This document shows positions 6,057-6,058 of a stretch of 6,058 nucleotides of DNA, in pieces. The position numbers and the translations under genes were made by a program. Every line of letters starts with the position of its first letter. Positions within the stretch are counted from its first letter, which is position 1. The stretch comes from Bacteroidota bacterium (GTDB taxonomy: Bacteria; Bacteroidota; Bacteroidia; NS11-12g; UBA955), in contig JAURQA010000029.1 in assembly GCA_030836345.1 (NCBI GenBank), positions 1 to 6,058 of the forward strand. Direction: 5' to 3'. Below the pieces are notes generated by a model that saw nothing but the letters and a program-made list of their open reading frames with translations, searched no databases and had not been told where the DNA came from.

Positions 6057-6058
6057 AA

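Noticed and set aside
1..6058. A defence system, mobile element or CRISPR array
   Set aside because: No transposase, integrase, nuclease, terminal repeats or regularly spaced repeats were seen; all full-length genes are housekeeping or envelope types.

Overview
The window looks like Bacteroidota chromosome, probably a Flavobacteriales-type marine or aquatic lineage (inference). The grounds are moderate AT richness, a TonB-dependent receptor with an N-terminal carboxypeptidase-regulatory-like domain, a DUF4249-type protein, no Shine-Dalgarno-like leaders, and TAnnTTTG-like -7 boxes close to start codons. Most of the content is ordinary core metabolism plus outer-membrane genes.

Layout, right to left on the minus strand. 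The right edge (5583-6056) holds the C-terminal part of a DUF4249-like envelope protein whose start lies outside the window. It converges, with one base between the stops, on a plus-strand gene (5027-5581) for a thioredoxin-fold lipoprotein with a WCSDT active site. A 70-bp divergent promoter region separates that gene from a minus-strand pair: a long-chain polyprenyl diphosphate synthase (3979-4956), overlapping by one base (TAATG) with a biotin carboxyl carrier protein (3488-3979). A 288-bp spacer (3200-3487) holds small inverted repeats, an unassigned 59-codon reading frame and a candidate promoter placed almost on the start of rpe. Then come rpe (2525-3199) and, 18 bp later, a TonB-dependent receptor gene running to position 23.

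The most notable observation is that the receptor gene is broken. One in-frame TAA at 479-481 cuts an otherwise continuous 827-codon frame. The 675-residue product lacks the last 151 residues, which hold the conserved C-terminal beta-strands of the barrel. The start also appears to be TTG rather than ATG, in the same frame as the upstream rpe stop. This could be a young pseudogene, phase-variable or strain-specific inactivation, or a sequencing error.

Working together: the polyprenyl synthase probably makes the menaquinone side chain, the biotin carrier serves an acyl-CoA carboxylase encoded elsewhere, and Rpe works in the pentose phosphate pathway. The receptor, the DUF4249-like protein and the thioredoxin-like lipoprotein belong to the cell envelope. 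I see no rRNA, tRNA, CRISPR array, insertion sequence or phage gene, and no convincing evidence of a new multi-gene system.
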